A DNA stretch of 64,000 bases from Halictus rubicundus (Eukaryota > Arthropoda > Insecta > Hymenoptera > Halictidae). The notes under the pieces were generated by a model. That model searched no databases. It was not told the origin of the DNA and saw only the letters and a program-made list of their open reading frames with translations. Location of the stretch: NCBI RefSeq assembly GCF_050948215.1, contig NC_135149.1:9281001-9345000 (forward strand). The letters run 5' to 3'. The position numbers and the translations under genes were made by a program. Shown piece after piece: positions 1-11,464 of the stretch; the first letter of the stretch is position 1, and each line of letters begins with the position of its first letter.

Positions 1-3000
1 CCACCACTGTTCATCCTGGGAGATGGTATTAAATCCCTTCCCCGTTCTGCCGCCATCCTCTGGACCTACCTTCAGTGGTTCGGACAGACTTGTACTAAGG
101 ACCAGAGCTAGCTAGGCACCAGTGTCCGGCGGTGTCGTCGGCAAACGTTTGCTCGACAAACAAACTCAACTCCCGGTCCCGGCTTCACCATTGCGCGACT
201 CTGTTTTACTATATAAATGAGATGGTCACCCTAAGTACGGGGTTGAAAGGGATGATACTGTACGTGTGTGTCCGGTACCACCCACCCGTTTTCCACCTTG
301 ACGACCGCAAGCGTCGATCCTTCATCTCTGCTCTTCAACCCCCTACTACCGCTCGCTCCAAGGGTGGAAACTGACCGGTAAGAAATTGGTCCGCTGATTG
401 CGAACTATCCCCCGGATCCAGATTGACGGGGTAGTCGATCGAGAAAATCGTTTAAATGTTGCTGCCACGTTCCACGAGCTTCCAAACCACTACTAGCAAC
501 GTTGAAACTCAACCTGATATAGAAAATTTATTCGGGAATTCATATGTTAAAAGTTAAACGATTATTACACCCCCGGATGCAACTTTGAGTGTAGCTTGAG
601 AGCAACTGTAATTTGATGTTGTCGACTGTAACGAAACTTGACTTGACAGGGTATCGCAAAATGATCTTAAACTCGAATATAATCTGATTATTCAAAATTA
701 CTGAAAAATCAGGTTATGTTTGTTGGTTTGAAAAAGAATTATGGCGAGAATGGTAAGTGATATAGTCTATGCTCCCCGAAATAAATTTTGTCCTATGTTA
801 GTACTGTCCGACCTATACTACATCACAACTGTAAGGACATTGAAGGTGTCATCGCTAATACGCGCAGGAGATGGTAGAGTCGTTGCTCTTTCCAATGCAT
901 TTTGTTCCATCTCGATATCTTAATCCGTTCTCGAGATATAAGCAATGAAATAATAAAAACTGTAAAAGTCTGATCTGTCGCAACTTACGGTGCTTAGGGG
1001 TAGGTCAGTGATCAGTGCGAGGGAGAAAGTCATATTTTCAAAAATTACCTTTCCCTGTACACGCTGCGTTATGTAATGCAACAAAACTGTTTTAAAGTGT
1101 AGGCTTCGCGCTCTCCAACAGCCTGGGATTTATTCAAATGGTGCCAATGGCTTCACGATTACAACCATTTAAACTTTAACTAATTTCAATACAATTTCCC
1201 AGTGCATTTCATACATTTCCGTGGGTTCAATTGGACAAATATCCTTTATTACTAATTGACATATTTTTCAATAAAAATATTGTTTATTGTTTAACTATTC
1301 ATGAATTAAATTCATCAATCTAATGCATTAACACCATTCATGAATTATTACAAAATTTTATTTACATCAATTTATTCTCAAAAAGTAGACGATCAATTTG
1401 ATCATGGTTAAATATTCTCAAATTCAATTGTTTCATATAATTTAAAAAATAGGCATTTTTTAATTTAAATATAAATATTTTATTTGTTTATTATTTTTTA
1501 ATATTTTAAATATTTAATGTTTTTTAATATTTAAATCATACCAAACAAATAGGCTGAATAAAAAGCTCCCCACGTTTTATCTTAAATACAAATAACACAG
1601 TATTAAAAAAAAAAAATTAAAAAAAACATTCCGGTTCTTTTCATCGGAATACATAATACCACATCGATATTAAAATTCGTTCGTTAATATAAAATCCATT
1701 CATTCATTAAAAAATTACGGACGAAGGTGCGACAAAGGAAAATTTCGATCGATCTTCACAATCCATTAATTAGCAAGCAAATTTACAATTTGAAAGATTC
1801 ATTTGCATAATTACGAATCGAAAGGAAAGTACATTGCTACAAAATAATATTCAGCGAACAGAAAGAATTTTGTCATAAAATAGTCCTCTGGTATTTTGTA
1901 TATACTCGTGCATCCTGTGCATTCCATGAAATTTATGATCTAACAATATGACATTTCTTAGAAGTTTATCCATTCTAATCTTCGTGAGAAGTCAATCGAC
2001 TGATCACTACACCTTGAAACTTCAATTTCCATAATCACAGCGTTGTTAGAATGTATGCGTTATTAGCCTCGTTTAAGTCCAAGGAGACGACAAAGCTATT
2101 CTTTTTTATCTGCTAAGTACAATCTCTGTTGGTTAATCAGTGATGTTAAGGATGTGTTCTAGAGTAAGCGGTCCAAGAAATTAATATTTTTTTCCGAATA
2201 TATTAAAAGTACAAACTTTTAACAATACACTCCTAAAACTGTAGTATAATTGCATCGTAGCACAGCAACATGGAAAATCTAAGCTATGTTTTTCTAAATG
2301 AATTCCATGATACCACAAAAACTACTGTACCAATTGAATTCAAATTTGACATGTCTTCAGCACACGTATGCCTGTTGGTGGTATCACAATTTTCCCAATG
2401 AAAAATTTTATTCAATTTTCACTGTCTCTGAAAGGCAAAAGAACTTTAAAAAATAGAAACTTCATATTCCACCATTTTTAAAATTCTCAATATTTTCGTT
2501 TCGTTTTGATACAGAATAAGAATCAATTATATTTTTTCATTTCATTACATATTTCATGGTATCATTAAATCACAGCAACAATCAACACACTGTTCTCTTC
2601 CATGTCCAAGTTTTAACTTTTCTAATGCAGTCAAATTTAATTTTTTTTTCATTAAAAAATTAGTAATCAGTCTTCAAAATCGAGTAAATAAGTAGGACTG
2701 ATGTTTAAGTTAATAACTTGTACCGAATTTGTATAAAAAAAAATGTGCAAAGCTGCCTAATCACGTACCGGTGATACAAGAATATCCGTTATGGTCGAGA
2801 ATGGTGTTTCCGGAATGAATTTCCGTGGAAAGTCACCGGCCGTTCTTTCCTCCAAGAATAGCATAATCCTCGAGCACGGCTCGGAAGCTACTTCGTATTA
2901 ATGTTTGCCCCGATATCTGTAAACAGGCATTTACCTGTATCTCTGCGCGGAGGTGTAACTATCGGTTCGGTGAGCTCGCCGTGGATTTGAATGTTAGCCG

Positions 3001-3555
3001 GCCACAGGGATTAGGAACTTCCTTCGGCTGGGTCGCCGTGCACACTGTTTGCGCTTCCCTATCGATATATCGCGGAAGGAAAAGAGAAATTCGTGGCTCG
3101 CTGGTTCCCGATCCGTGTTGATTCGAATATTTCGCCGAGGAATTGCTCGAGGACCCTGGACAATCGAAACTTAGCTTCAATACATCTTCGAATTACACTG
3201 TTATCTCTAGTAATTGCTTATTCTGCTTATTTAATATATTCGCTTGCCCCCGAGTATTTAATGTCGCTGTACAATCTCAAAGTTGGGTCCAGAATCTATC
3301 TAATGAAAATCTACAGACGGATACAGACCTGGATTTGCTTCAATTTTCTGGATCGTCGTTGTAACCACACCAGTAAACCATAAGAACTTGTTCCACATTT
3401 TTGTTCTATATAACAACGAAAAAAGGAATCGTAGATCAAGTCTTTTTTAATGTCTTTAGAAATGTTTGAATTTAATTTTCTTCCCGCCATATTATGCAAG
3501 AACAGCTTAGAAGAAAATGGACGACGTACTGTACAAGTAGAGACTTTAAGGTGCC
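1..3555. other. Non-coding stretch, no gene recognised
   Basis: The first 400 bases are of mixed composition and include a TATA-like string at 210-216. No transcript start or coding region can be tied to it. From about 1150 to 2760 the DNA is strongly AT-rich with many short A/T runs. The open frames here, for example around 132-374 and 2959-3383, have no domain, no composition typical of a protein, and overlapping frames on both strands. I treat them as chance frames. Confidence 0.6.
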
Positions 3556-3795
3556 TCGGACTCCTGCGAGTTCTAGGCCAATAATATTTCACTACAGTTT
3601 TCTTTCGATATAAAGCGACGGCTCGGGGCCGGCTTTCGTCGTATTTCGGATGAAGAAGTGGGGTACCGATTTTCTTATCTCGGCATAAAAAGCGTCGTCG
3701 TATATCGGAATAAAATTGTACATATTGACGGTCCCTCGAGCCCGTTATCTCCACCGCTGCGGGTCACGAATGACCCCGGCATAGCACACGGAGGG
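3556..3795 (+). repeat. Repeat unit D, copy 1
   Basis: This segment matches 51392-51656 in the same orientation. Shared blocks are an opening tcggactcct-cgagtt, a central ctacagtt-tc-ttcgatata with ggcgacggctcggg-like sequence, and a closing part containing gggtcacgaatga-ccggcatagca and acggagggt. Identity falls in the middle, where copy 2 has a T-rich insertion. A small TA-flanked element (3595-3718) sits inside, but conservation continues well beyond it on both sides. The repeated unit is therefore larger than that element. No coding capacity is evident. Confidence 0.7.
3595..3718 (+). mobile_element. Small TA-flanked inverted-repeat element (D type), copy 1
   Basis: The ends are imperfect inverted repeats. 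The left end begins CAGTTTTCTTTCGATATA, and the reverse complement of the right end begins CAATTTTATTCCGATATA. TA lies directly outside each end (3593-3594 and 3719-3720). TA duplication and a CAGT start are typical of non-autonomous members of the Tc1/mariner/pogo superfamily. At 124 bp it carries no gene. Confidence 0.6.
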
Positions 3796-3948
3796 TGAAA
3801 CGATTTCCCGAGAATCGAGAGAAGTGCTCTTTCGAAGTCACTGATTTCGAACAGAATTTTCGAAAAATAAATGTGACTAATTCCTCATACATTGAACGTG
3901 GAAAACAAAAGTTTAATGAAAATTGGGATCTTGACTAGACGTGTATTA

Positions 3949-4156
3949 CAATGAATTCTCGATATATGTCAACAACACGGGTCTTGCCAGCGTCATGTAT
4001 CGTCCATGAGACATACCCAAGCGGTATCATGTTCACTCCTCGGCATCGAGGCCTCTCAAGCTTCGTGGCCCCTCACGGGGTATACCCTGCGGTAGTGGGG
4101 ATAATTCCGCGACTTTTATTATCCAGGTCTTGGCGACATATGTAGAGAAATGACTG
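3949..4156 (+). mobile_element. Family A miniature element, copy A1 (full length)
   Basis: This is a 208-bp element flanked by TA. Its left end reads CAATGAATTCTCGATATATG, and its right end, read on the other strand, is close to CAGTCATTTCTCTACATATG. Internal landmarks shared by the family are cgggtcttgccagcgtcatg, a block with gttcactcctcggc and cctctcaagcttcg, then cacggggtataccctgcgg and ataattccgcga. It has no coding capacity. CAGT ends and TA flanks point to a Tc1/mariner/pogo-type non-autonomous element. The parent transposase is not visible in the window. Confidence 0.8.
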
Positions 4157-4910
4157 TATAAGCAATCGGAATGAGTTATTCGGACAGCAACGTGGCTTCC
4201 GCATCGTTAACGATCTTAAAAAGTCGGTATTGTATGTCGATCGGCGGGGAATCGGCCGCATAAATTCTAATCAAATTCGGCCGATCCGTAACCGCAAAAT
4301 AAACGGTAATATATATCGGCGGGACATCGGATCGCATAGTTTCCCCGTGAAATATGCAGTGCTCCGATCTTGCGGTGGCTTATCAGTCGGCTCGCGCCCT
4401 ACATCATCGTATTTTTAGTGTTTGTCATCGGGGCACCCGTTCCGCAATCATCTATATTACGCTGTTTGCTCAGATACGTAACGTAGGGAGGAATAAAAAG
4501 GCCGGTTTGCAAGGATTCATTGTGGACGATAACGCGCTAGTGAGCGATGACACACCGGCATTACCGTAGATGACAGAGTGGTCGGTTTCATTCACACGCG
4601 TGCGTGCGGCCACGCATACGTGTCCGCCTCTCTATCTCTCTCCGCTGCCGGGGGTGCGTGTACATGTGTACGAACGTGCGTGGACGCGACCGGTTAACTG
4701 ACGCGGAATATTTACATTGTGTGGCGGTGCAATTAAGCCTCGTATCCGGCATCAAGCGTAGGAAATTCCGTGCGGACTAACACCTTGCTGCTCCCTGCGC
4801 TTTCATGCCGCTTGCTTCTGTCCTTGTGACAAGCCGACTGTTTCGTGTCCGACACCAACTTCCAGCAGCGCGTTCTTTCTGCCTTTCCGTTTCGAACGCG
4901 ACCACGGTCG

Positions 4911-4936
4911 ACGCGACGCGACGCGACGCGACGCGG
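4911..4936 (+). repeat. (CGACG)n microsatellite
   Basis: About five tandem copies of a 5-base acgcg/cgacg unit are visible directly. The open frames crossing it on both strands are consequences of the repeat. Confidence 0.85.
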
Positions 4937-5155
4937 CCGACAACTTTTGCAATTTTTCGTGCCACCGATGGCTCCCTCTCTTCACCCTTTTTACATTTCT
5001 CTCGGATCAGGAAACAATAATGTTCTCATTCTCTCTGGAACGATTTAATTGCGATTTGACATTCGTCATTTCAGATACTCCGGGGACTATCATTGGTTCA
5101 ATTTTATTTAGGCTCATTTTGACACTTTCATTGTGTTAAATTTTATTATAACTGG

Positions 5156-5262
5156 ACGGTGGATTTTACGCATTTGTGGTAAAAATGAGAGCAATTGAAA
5201 GCGGGAGGTAGAAATTTCAAATTGTTTTTATTTTGCATAAAAATCCGCAGTCTAATAATAAT
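5156..5262. repeat. Two E-motif copies facing each other
   Basis: A plus-strand copy (ggtggattttacgcatttgt, 5156 onwards) faces a minus-strand copy (gcataaaaatccgcagtcta, 5235-5262) across roughly 45 bases. Together they form an imperfect palindrome of about 107 bp. The same motif occurs at about eight other places in the window. Confidence 0.65.
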
Positions 5263-6380
5263 CGCGTCCATCTCGTTGTTCTGTTTCGACTTTTCTAGGT
5301 TTCAGAAACAGACGTTTTTATTTACAGACGCAGAAGTACTCGAGGTCTTATATTCTTAATCCTGTCACTTTCATTGTGTTAAACTTTATTACACGTCTGT
5401 TTCGTTGTTCTTTCGTTTTAATCTTTACAGGCTCCAGGAACAATAAAATTGTACGTGGTGTGCAAATCAATTCGCAGGTCTCATTGTTAATCGATTGTAA
5501 CTATATTTTGAATTCGAATCTTTTAATCGTTATATCAATTACTTATACGATGAAGTAATTGCATGAACAGTGTTGGAGATTGTTTTAGAGAGTATTTTAG
5601 TTGTTTGTGAATAATAAATAAATTTTAATAATTTAATTATGCCTGCTAAGTCACAATTTTAGACAGTAGTTCGTGAAGAGAGTTAGGTAGAATTTTATTA
5701 TCTGTTTTTCTTTTGTTTTCGAGTAATTTTATAAGATTCAACGAGATTATTTTCCTCGAACTGATTAGATAGGGGGTGTAAATTCACAATTCCACGCGTT
5801 GGTTTTTAAAAATGAAAATTCGGTGAAATTTTATTTCGTGTACTTAGAGTCTTATCGTATTCATTTCAGCGTTTATACATTGTAAACTTTTATTACAATC
5901 TTGATTTTACCATATGGTCCCTCTCCAGTAATAACTACACTGCAAACTACACTGCAGATGTTTGCGCATTTATCGCATTTCCTGATTCCTGTAATAAAAT
6001 GAAGATTTTAAGTAAGTTTACAACTACACGCATATTTTTATGAACATAATAAAACTCTTACTGTAGGGGATATACACCTTCTTCTCTTTCTCATAAATTA
6101 ACGTCTAAAATTTCGAGTGGGTAGTAGTGGAAACTTATGTCAGCCTCAATTTTTTATTCCTATTATAATTTTCCGTAGGCTAAACCCATCAGTAAATAAA
6201 TTTATGTATATGTCATATATAAAAATATCTTTGAATATAATTATAAAATTGCATACCGCAATCTATTTTAAGACAAGTTTTCAACAAGAAAGTTTCACAT
6301 TATGACAATCTGAGTACTACTGAGACTACTATAATAATTTTTACAAACGAAAGATAATATATTCTACCGTTATAAGGTAA

Positions 6381-6586
6381 GGTACCCGATTACTGTGCCT
6401 ATATTACTTATTTTTAAAGCATAATGAATATTAAAAAAGATATATTAAATTTGTTTCATTAGAATTAGTTTATATATATATAAATACTATGAATATACTT
6501 GAATATACTTGTATATGTATATGTATATCTTTTTTAATATTCATTGTGCTTTAAAAATTAGGAATATAGGCACAGTAATTGGTACA
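6381..6586. mobile_element. Long-terminal-palindrome element, about 206 bp
   Basis: The two arms are about 62 bases each and match over nearly their full length. The left arm opens ggtacccgattactgtgcct. The right arm closes with aggcacagtaattggtac. Both contain taatgaatattaaaaaagata or its complement (one arm has caatgaat). The centre is a TA-rich spacer. A second copy of the end sequence, cacagtaattggt, follows at about 6590-6602, so the terminal block is partly duplicated. No gene is present. This fits a MITE-like element or a fold-back remnant. Confidence 0.75.
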
Positions 6587-7225
6587 CCCACAGTAATTGG
6601 TTCTCTTACCGTACTATACTGAATTTTATTTTTACTAAAATAGCAATAGGAAACGGTTAATAGAATAGATATAGAAACGGTTTTGCAATTTTTCAAGTAT
6701 CGTTGGAGGTTTGAAAGACCAGTAAATGGATTGTAGGAGGCAGAAAGAACAACAAACGTAGAAATTTGTCAAGCAACAAACAATGGGAAAGGAAGTTCGA
6801 TCGGTGGATATCGATCAGCAGTTTCCAGCGGAGGGTGTAACTGTTTCTACCGCTCGTAAGGGAATTCCAGGCTCAAATCGGGTGGGAAACGCTCGGGGAA
6901 ACGTTTCAGAGAATCGTTAACGTACCCTTGACTCGAATACACCTTGCGGATGATTGCCCCCGGGGGCTCAGCAAGATGATTGTCCGTGCATAACGGGATC
7001 ACGTGTTTTTCACTCGTCTCACGACCATCAAACCCGCTGACATCGTAGTACAAACTGAGAAGAACAATCTTCAATTTTTCCACACAATTCAACTACTTAC
7101 AATCGATTCTTGAGTCCATCCTGTCATACTCAGCAGAGCCAGTAGTCCAGTACTAATTCCAGTAGTCAGCCATTTAACCCCTCGCCTTACTATTTATCTC
7201 CAAGATTTCAGATTTGATTGTACTA
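6587..7225. other. Non-coding stretch, nothing recognised
   Basis: No gene, RNA or long repeat was recognised. The phrase agtagtcagccat near 7160 recurs near 7550. The minus-strand frame at 6847-7092 shows no domain and has no support. Confidence 0.5.
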
Positions 7226-7386
7226 CAGTGATTTCTCGATATACGTCGCCAAGGCCTGGATGATAAACGTCGCGGAATTATCCCCACTACTGTGGAGTCT
7301 AAACGTCATACGGCTCGGGTATGTGTCCTGGAGGATACATGACGCTAGCAAGACCCGCGATGTTGACATATATCGAGAATTCAGTG
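7226..7386 (-). mobile_element. Family A miniature element, copy A2 (internally deleted)
   Basis: The copy begins CAGTGATTTCTCGATATACG and carries the family blocks aaggcctggatgataaacg and gcggaattatccccact. It then jumps to gtctaaacgtcatacggctc, omitting about 45 bases that other copies have. The right part (gatgttgacatatatcgaga) is intact. TA flanks both ends (7224-7225 and 7387-7388). Its orientation is opposite to A1. Confidence 0.75.
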
Positions 7387-10381
7387 TATTTTATTTCAGA
7401 AAGTAAAATAATTTGATTGCTTTGAAATGAATGTAAAATGATTAGGTTGCTATTACATAGGCTTCGTTCCGATGGAAGGTTAAAAATAATCGAGTTTGGC
7501 GTACGAAATCCGTAACGTCTCAGAAACGTTATTTTGAGGGGTTAAGGCCAGTAGTCAGCCATCTTAGGCGTTGTTGTCAACACACTGTGTTCTGAATTGT
7601 TTCTATGAGAACACGATATTGGAAGTGGAGATATTCTTATTGAAAGAGCGTAATTAGCTGACCATTGTGTTCATTCAAGTGTACAATAATTTAATTTGAA
7701 CAATTTATTTTCAGAAAGGCTAACTAGAGGGACGGATCCGAGATAATTCACGTTTGCCCTATTTTAATAATCAAAAAGTGACGGAAAGTGACGTTTCATA
7801 AAAATATAATCCAGGCACACGATGAAACCAGTTTGCACCGTAAAGGGTCGGGAAAAAAACGAAATGATTATCCGCATAAAGTCGTTCTTGTTAGCTAGCT
7901 TTCCCGGGGATTCGCAGGATGGAAATCTGAACAATTGGAATTTACATTTTTCCGGTGGATTTGTGAAAATTATATCGTTACGCGGTGATATAAAAGTCCC
8001 GAGGAACGTATTAATTTGATGCGTCGCGCGACAACAGTTCACTCCGCGCGAATTTTTTGTTCTTTGACGGCGAACTCGCGACTGCCAACAGTTTCGCATA
8101 AAACATTTCGAAGGGAATATTTGTGGCATTCTAACGTCCCGATAAAAATTTGTTTCAGATTGCAGTCTCGTTACACTTCGAGAAATATTCATCGGAAAGC
8201 CGATCAACCCGAAAATCCCAATCGATTTCCTATCCTGAAGCAATCTCAAAAATCTGAACCATCGCTTCTCAAAATAAAAGTTAACGAATCAGCCGAACAG
8301 TTCATCACTTTATGAAATATTTTCATAATTAAACCCCCGGATTTGCAGGGATCAACAAAACGAATTTCAAGATTTTAAATTAAAATGAACTATCTTTTAA
8401 AATATGTAATATAATACATAGAGTGTTCACTGTAAAAATTCTACGCCTGTCAAATGCAAACTACAAAGAAACTTTTGCAACTGGAATGATATATACGTTT
8501 GTGCTATAATGTAATACTTCCTGGACATGTTCCGCTGCATTCGAGAAAAACCGTCGGCGAGGAACGCTCGATTTTCCTCGAGGGCAATAATGACCGAGTT
8601 GGGATCGAAATAACTCGCAAGTTGTGCAATTACGAGCATAATCGCGACATCCATTATGCTAATGTCGCGGGCTCGCATAATTCGTGCCCGTTGCCAGTCT
8701 TAATTCGCGAACTTTCGAGGAAGGAAAGAACGCGTGCACGGGCGTAAAACGGTTTTCGTTTTACGAGCTTCAGAACGATCTCACAGAATTCGGAGATACC
8801 CAGTATATAACATAAGTTATGTTCTTGTACTTTACAGCAATTTCAGAGAGGTGATTCAAAAATTTTTGGTACGAAATTAATGAAGTTGTTCTGCAATGGA
8901 TCAAATTTAGGTATGGGACCAAAAAGTATCTTAATGGTTATTATGATTAATAGTCCTCTGGCTAGGATTGGTACAAAAAACGGACCAAAAGAATGGAAAA
9001 ACTTTCAGTGTAAAATTTCGATTTTTGCCGAGGTTTTGATTTTTTCGTCTTTAGTTTTCAAGTTGTTGTAAAAATAAGAAAAAGAAATGATTTTGGCATA
9101 AATGCAGTAATAACTGTATCTATATTTGTACCGAAGGTATGCACCTTTCAGTTCGATTGGTGCAGCAGTATATTAGATATCGTAACAATTATTTCGTAAG
9201 GACATGGCGTTGAAAAAAATGAGCTACAATTTTGATATTTTCTCGAATACCGTTATCAAATTTGGTATTCTTCGTACGTGTAAAGATGAAATGGTTTTTT
9301 TGTACCTGTTAGACTAGAACAGCCCCTTAACACTTGGTCGGCGCGGGCGCGGAAAGGTTTAATAAAATACTCGGAATGAAAAACGAGAATCGTAAACCGG
9401 GTCCCAGGGCCTTTCGATATTTTTTTTCCTGGGGTGTTGGGAGGGGATACAAGTTATTACGCGACGCTCGGCTCAGACCCGTTTGAAATCCCCGAAGCCA
9501 TTAAAATAGAAATGGGAAACTCGGCCCTCCCAATTTCAGCATAATATTGTGATTACGATATGCAGAGACGCTTATATATCCGCGCGGCACCGGACGAATG
9601 CCCCTTGCCCAGTGTACACCACCGCCCAATACCAGTATCGCCCTTCTCCGCAGTTCCCCATACATTTATTCCGGCATAATCGAGCTCTCACGTCATTATT
9701 CCTCCGACGCCTAAATGTATATTTTAATAATACATTTTTCTCCTCGCATGACGCGAAATCCGCCTTTGTTTTAGCCTTATTCCCCGAAGTTACCCCCAGC
9801 GCGCCCCCTTCGAACCACCCCTATTTTCAATCCTCCATTCCACAGTTTCTCGAAATTCCTTTTAAATATCCTCCTTTAACCACAAACTGATATTTTCTGT
9901 TTCTGGTCTGGTCACGTGAAACGTTTAAACATTTAGAACATGCTTGCCGGCTTCATGCTGTATTTTATTCATTTAGGTTGGTCCTACACTACCCTTCTTT
10001 TAAATAATCATGACCGACTTCATGACCTGACTTCTGACCGATTTTCTAAAATTTGTACTTACACATGATGTTTGGGATTTTTCTTTAGCGGTCCTCTTCC
10101 ACCCTCAGCTACCCCATTGTAATTTTTTCCATTCTACAGCTTTTTTTTTTAAAAGCTCTTTCAAACACGTCTACAAAGAACGTTTGGAAAAAGAGACCAG
10201 TACAGTAAAAATTGCAATGACATACAATGATTGACAGCACTTGACATTGGTAAATCTATTATACACAATTTTTACCAAAATTCATAAAGGGCAAATTTAA
10301 ATAAAAATTCTCACGTTCTGTTAGCAGCTGGATTTTGATTAATAATTAAACGATTGTCAAAAATGTTTATTGAAGTTAGTT
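7387..10381. other. Non-coding stretch, no gene recognised
   Basis: The composition is mixed. Frames at 7764-8315 overlap on both strands and have no protein features. A compact hairpin lies at 8643-8669. A pyrimidine-rich stretch at 9590-9880 gives a long plus-strand frame with no recognisable domain. Confidence 0.5.
8643..8669. repeat. Perfect 8-bp hairpin with ATTATGC-containing loop
   Basis: CGCGACAT at 8643-8650 is perfectly complementary to ATGTCGCG at 8662-8669 across an 11-base loop that contains attatgc. Near copies of gcataat lie just outside on both sides. It could be a regulatory site cluster or chance. No transcript evidence is available. Confidence 0.4.
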
Positions 10382-10640
10382 CAACGATTAATGATAAAAT
10401 CAAAGCCTGTGAAGAAATGTTCATCGAAGGCACCATAGTCCAATGATTTTAAAAGCGATAAATAAATGATAAAATAAAAGTCGTTGAAATATAGTTCATA
10501 TTCAACCCGCTAAAGACCAATGACTTTTATTAAGAATAAAATAAAATTCTCTGAAAAATATTCCATCGGAGCTACGGTTAAGTTCAACGACTCAAAAATA
10601 AAAACCTTTGAAGAATCTCTAATTAATGCCCAAAGTCTCA
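10382..10640 (+). repeat. Degenerate tandem array, about 58-77 bp units
   Basis: Four diverged units begin caacgattaatga (about 10382), ccaatgatttta (about 10440), ccaatgactttta (about 10517) and caacgactcaaa (about 10584). Each continues with an AAATAAAA-type stretch, then a gaa(ga)aat-ttc block. The units are AT-rich and non-coding. Confidence 0.55.
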
Positions 10641-11292
10641 CGACATCGTTAAACTCGTGAATAATAAGAGAACAAACGTTACTAGCGAGAACAACTTGCA
10701 CAACAGGATGGCGACGTAGATGGACGTAGAATTGGCCGATGAGTAAAATCAGTACCGTGAGACAAGCCAGGCTAGCAGCCAGGGGTTGAATTAAAAAATC
10801 CCGACTACTCAGAAAACAGAACTATCGCAGTACTTCCGCGGCATCACCATAAATCCCAAGTGTATGGGCTACGTAGGTCGTATTCGCGCGTGAGATAGTG
10901 CTGCGAGTGGAGAATGTATCAAAATCAGGCGCGAGGTTGCTTTATGGACGGGAACGCTCGTAAATACGCACTTCTGGTACTCCTACTTGGCTGCGAAACG
11001 CCCGGGACTCGAGAGAAACTGCCTGGATAGGTTCGCCGATAGAGAAAGGGCCACGGAATAGCTTCTACGGGATGCTAATAAAAGATAGAACCGGCTAGAT
11101 AGAGACTCGAGGAGCACACGATATCGTCGAGAGACCCCACCCTCTTCGCTCCCATTGTTTCACAGATCGTCGTCGTCTTGTGACCAACGTCACGGAAGGA
11201 ACAGGAATTGATTGCTAGGATCCCCGGTTACACGAATGATTCGGGAAAACACAAATTATTCGCGTTCGCTGATCCTTTGCGGATCCCATCTA
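10641..11292. other. Non-coding stretch, nothing recognised
   Basis: The composition is mixed and moderately GC-rich. No gene, RNA or repeat could be supported here. Confidence 0.5.
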
Positions 11293-11464
11293 CAGTGAAT
11301 TCTTGATATATGTCGACATACCCGAGCCGTGTTATGTTTACACTCATCGGCGTCCGAGGCCTCTCGAGCATCGAGGCCCCTTACGGGGTATACCCCGAGG
11401 TAGTGAGGATAATTCCGCGACGTTTATCATCCAGGCCTTGGCGACAGATATTGAGAAATCACTG
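11293..11464 (+). mobile_element. Family A miniature element, copy A3
   Basis: It is flanked by TA (11291-11292 and 11465-11466). The left end is CAGTGAATTCTTGATATATG. The element lacks the cgggtcttgccagcgtcatg block and passes directly to catacccgagccgtgttatg. The rest (cgaggcctctcgagc, cggggtataccccgagg, ataattccgcga) follows the family order. The right end complements CAGTGATTTCTCAATAT. It has no coding capacity. Confidence 0.8.

Larger units (their letters stand above)
4157..6380. other. Non-coding stretch with short repeats
   Basis: From 4570 to 5000 the DNA is CpG-rich and includes a short (CGACG)n tract. From 5000 onwards it is AT-rich. The string cactttcattgtgttaaa appears at about 5122 and again at about 5365 in the same orientation, hinting at an old local duplication. 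Overlapping frames on both strands at 4777-5048 are GC-driven and show no protein features. Confidence 0.55.

Noticed and set aside
205..225. TATA box (tatataaatgag)
   Set aside because: AT-rich strings of this kind occur often. No coding region or initiator could be linked to it.
4225..4345. Short palindromic atcggccg...cggccgat pair
   Set aside because: Arms are only 8 bases in GC-rich DNA with no further symmetry, so likely chance.
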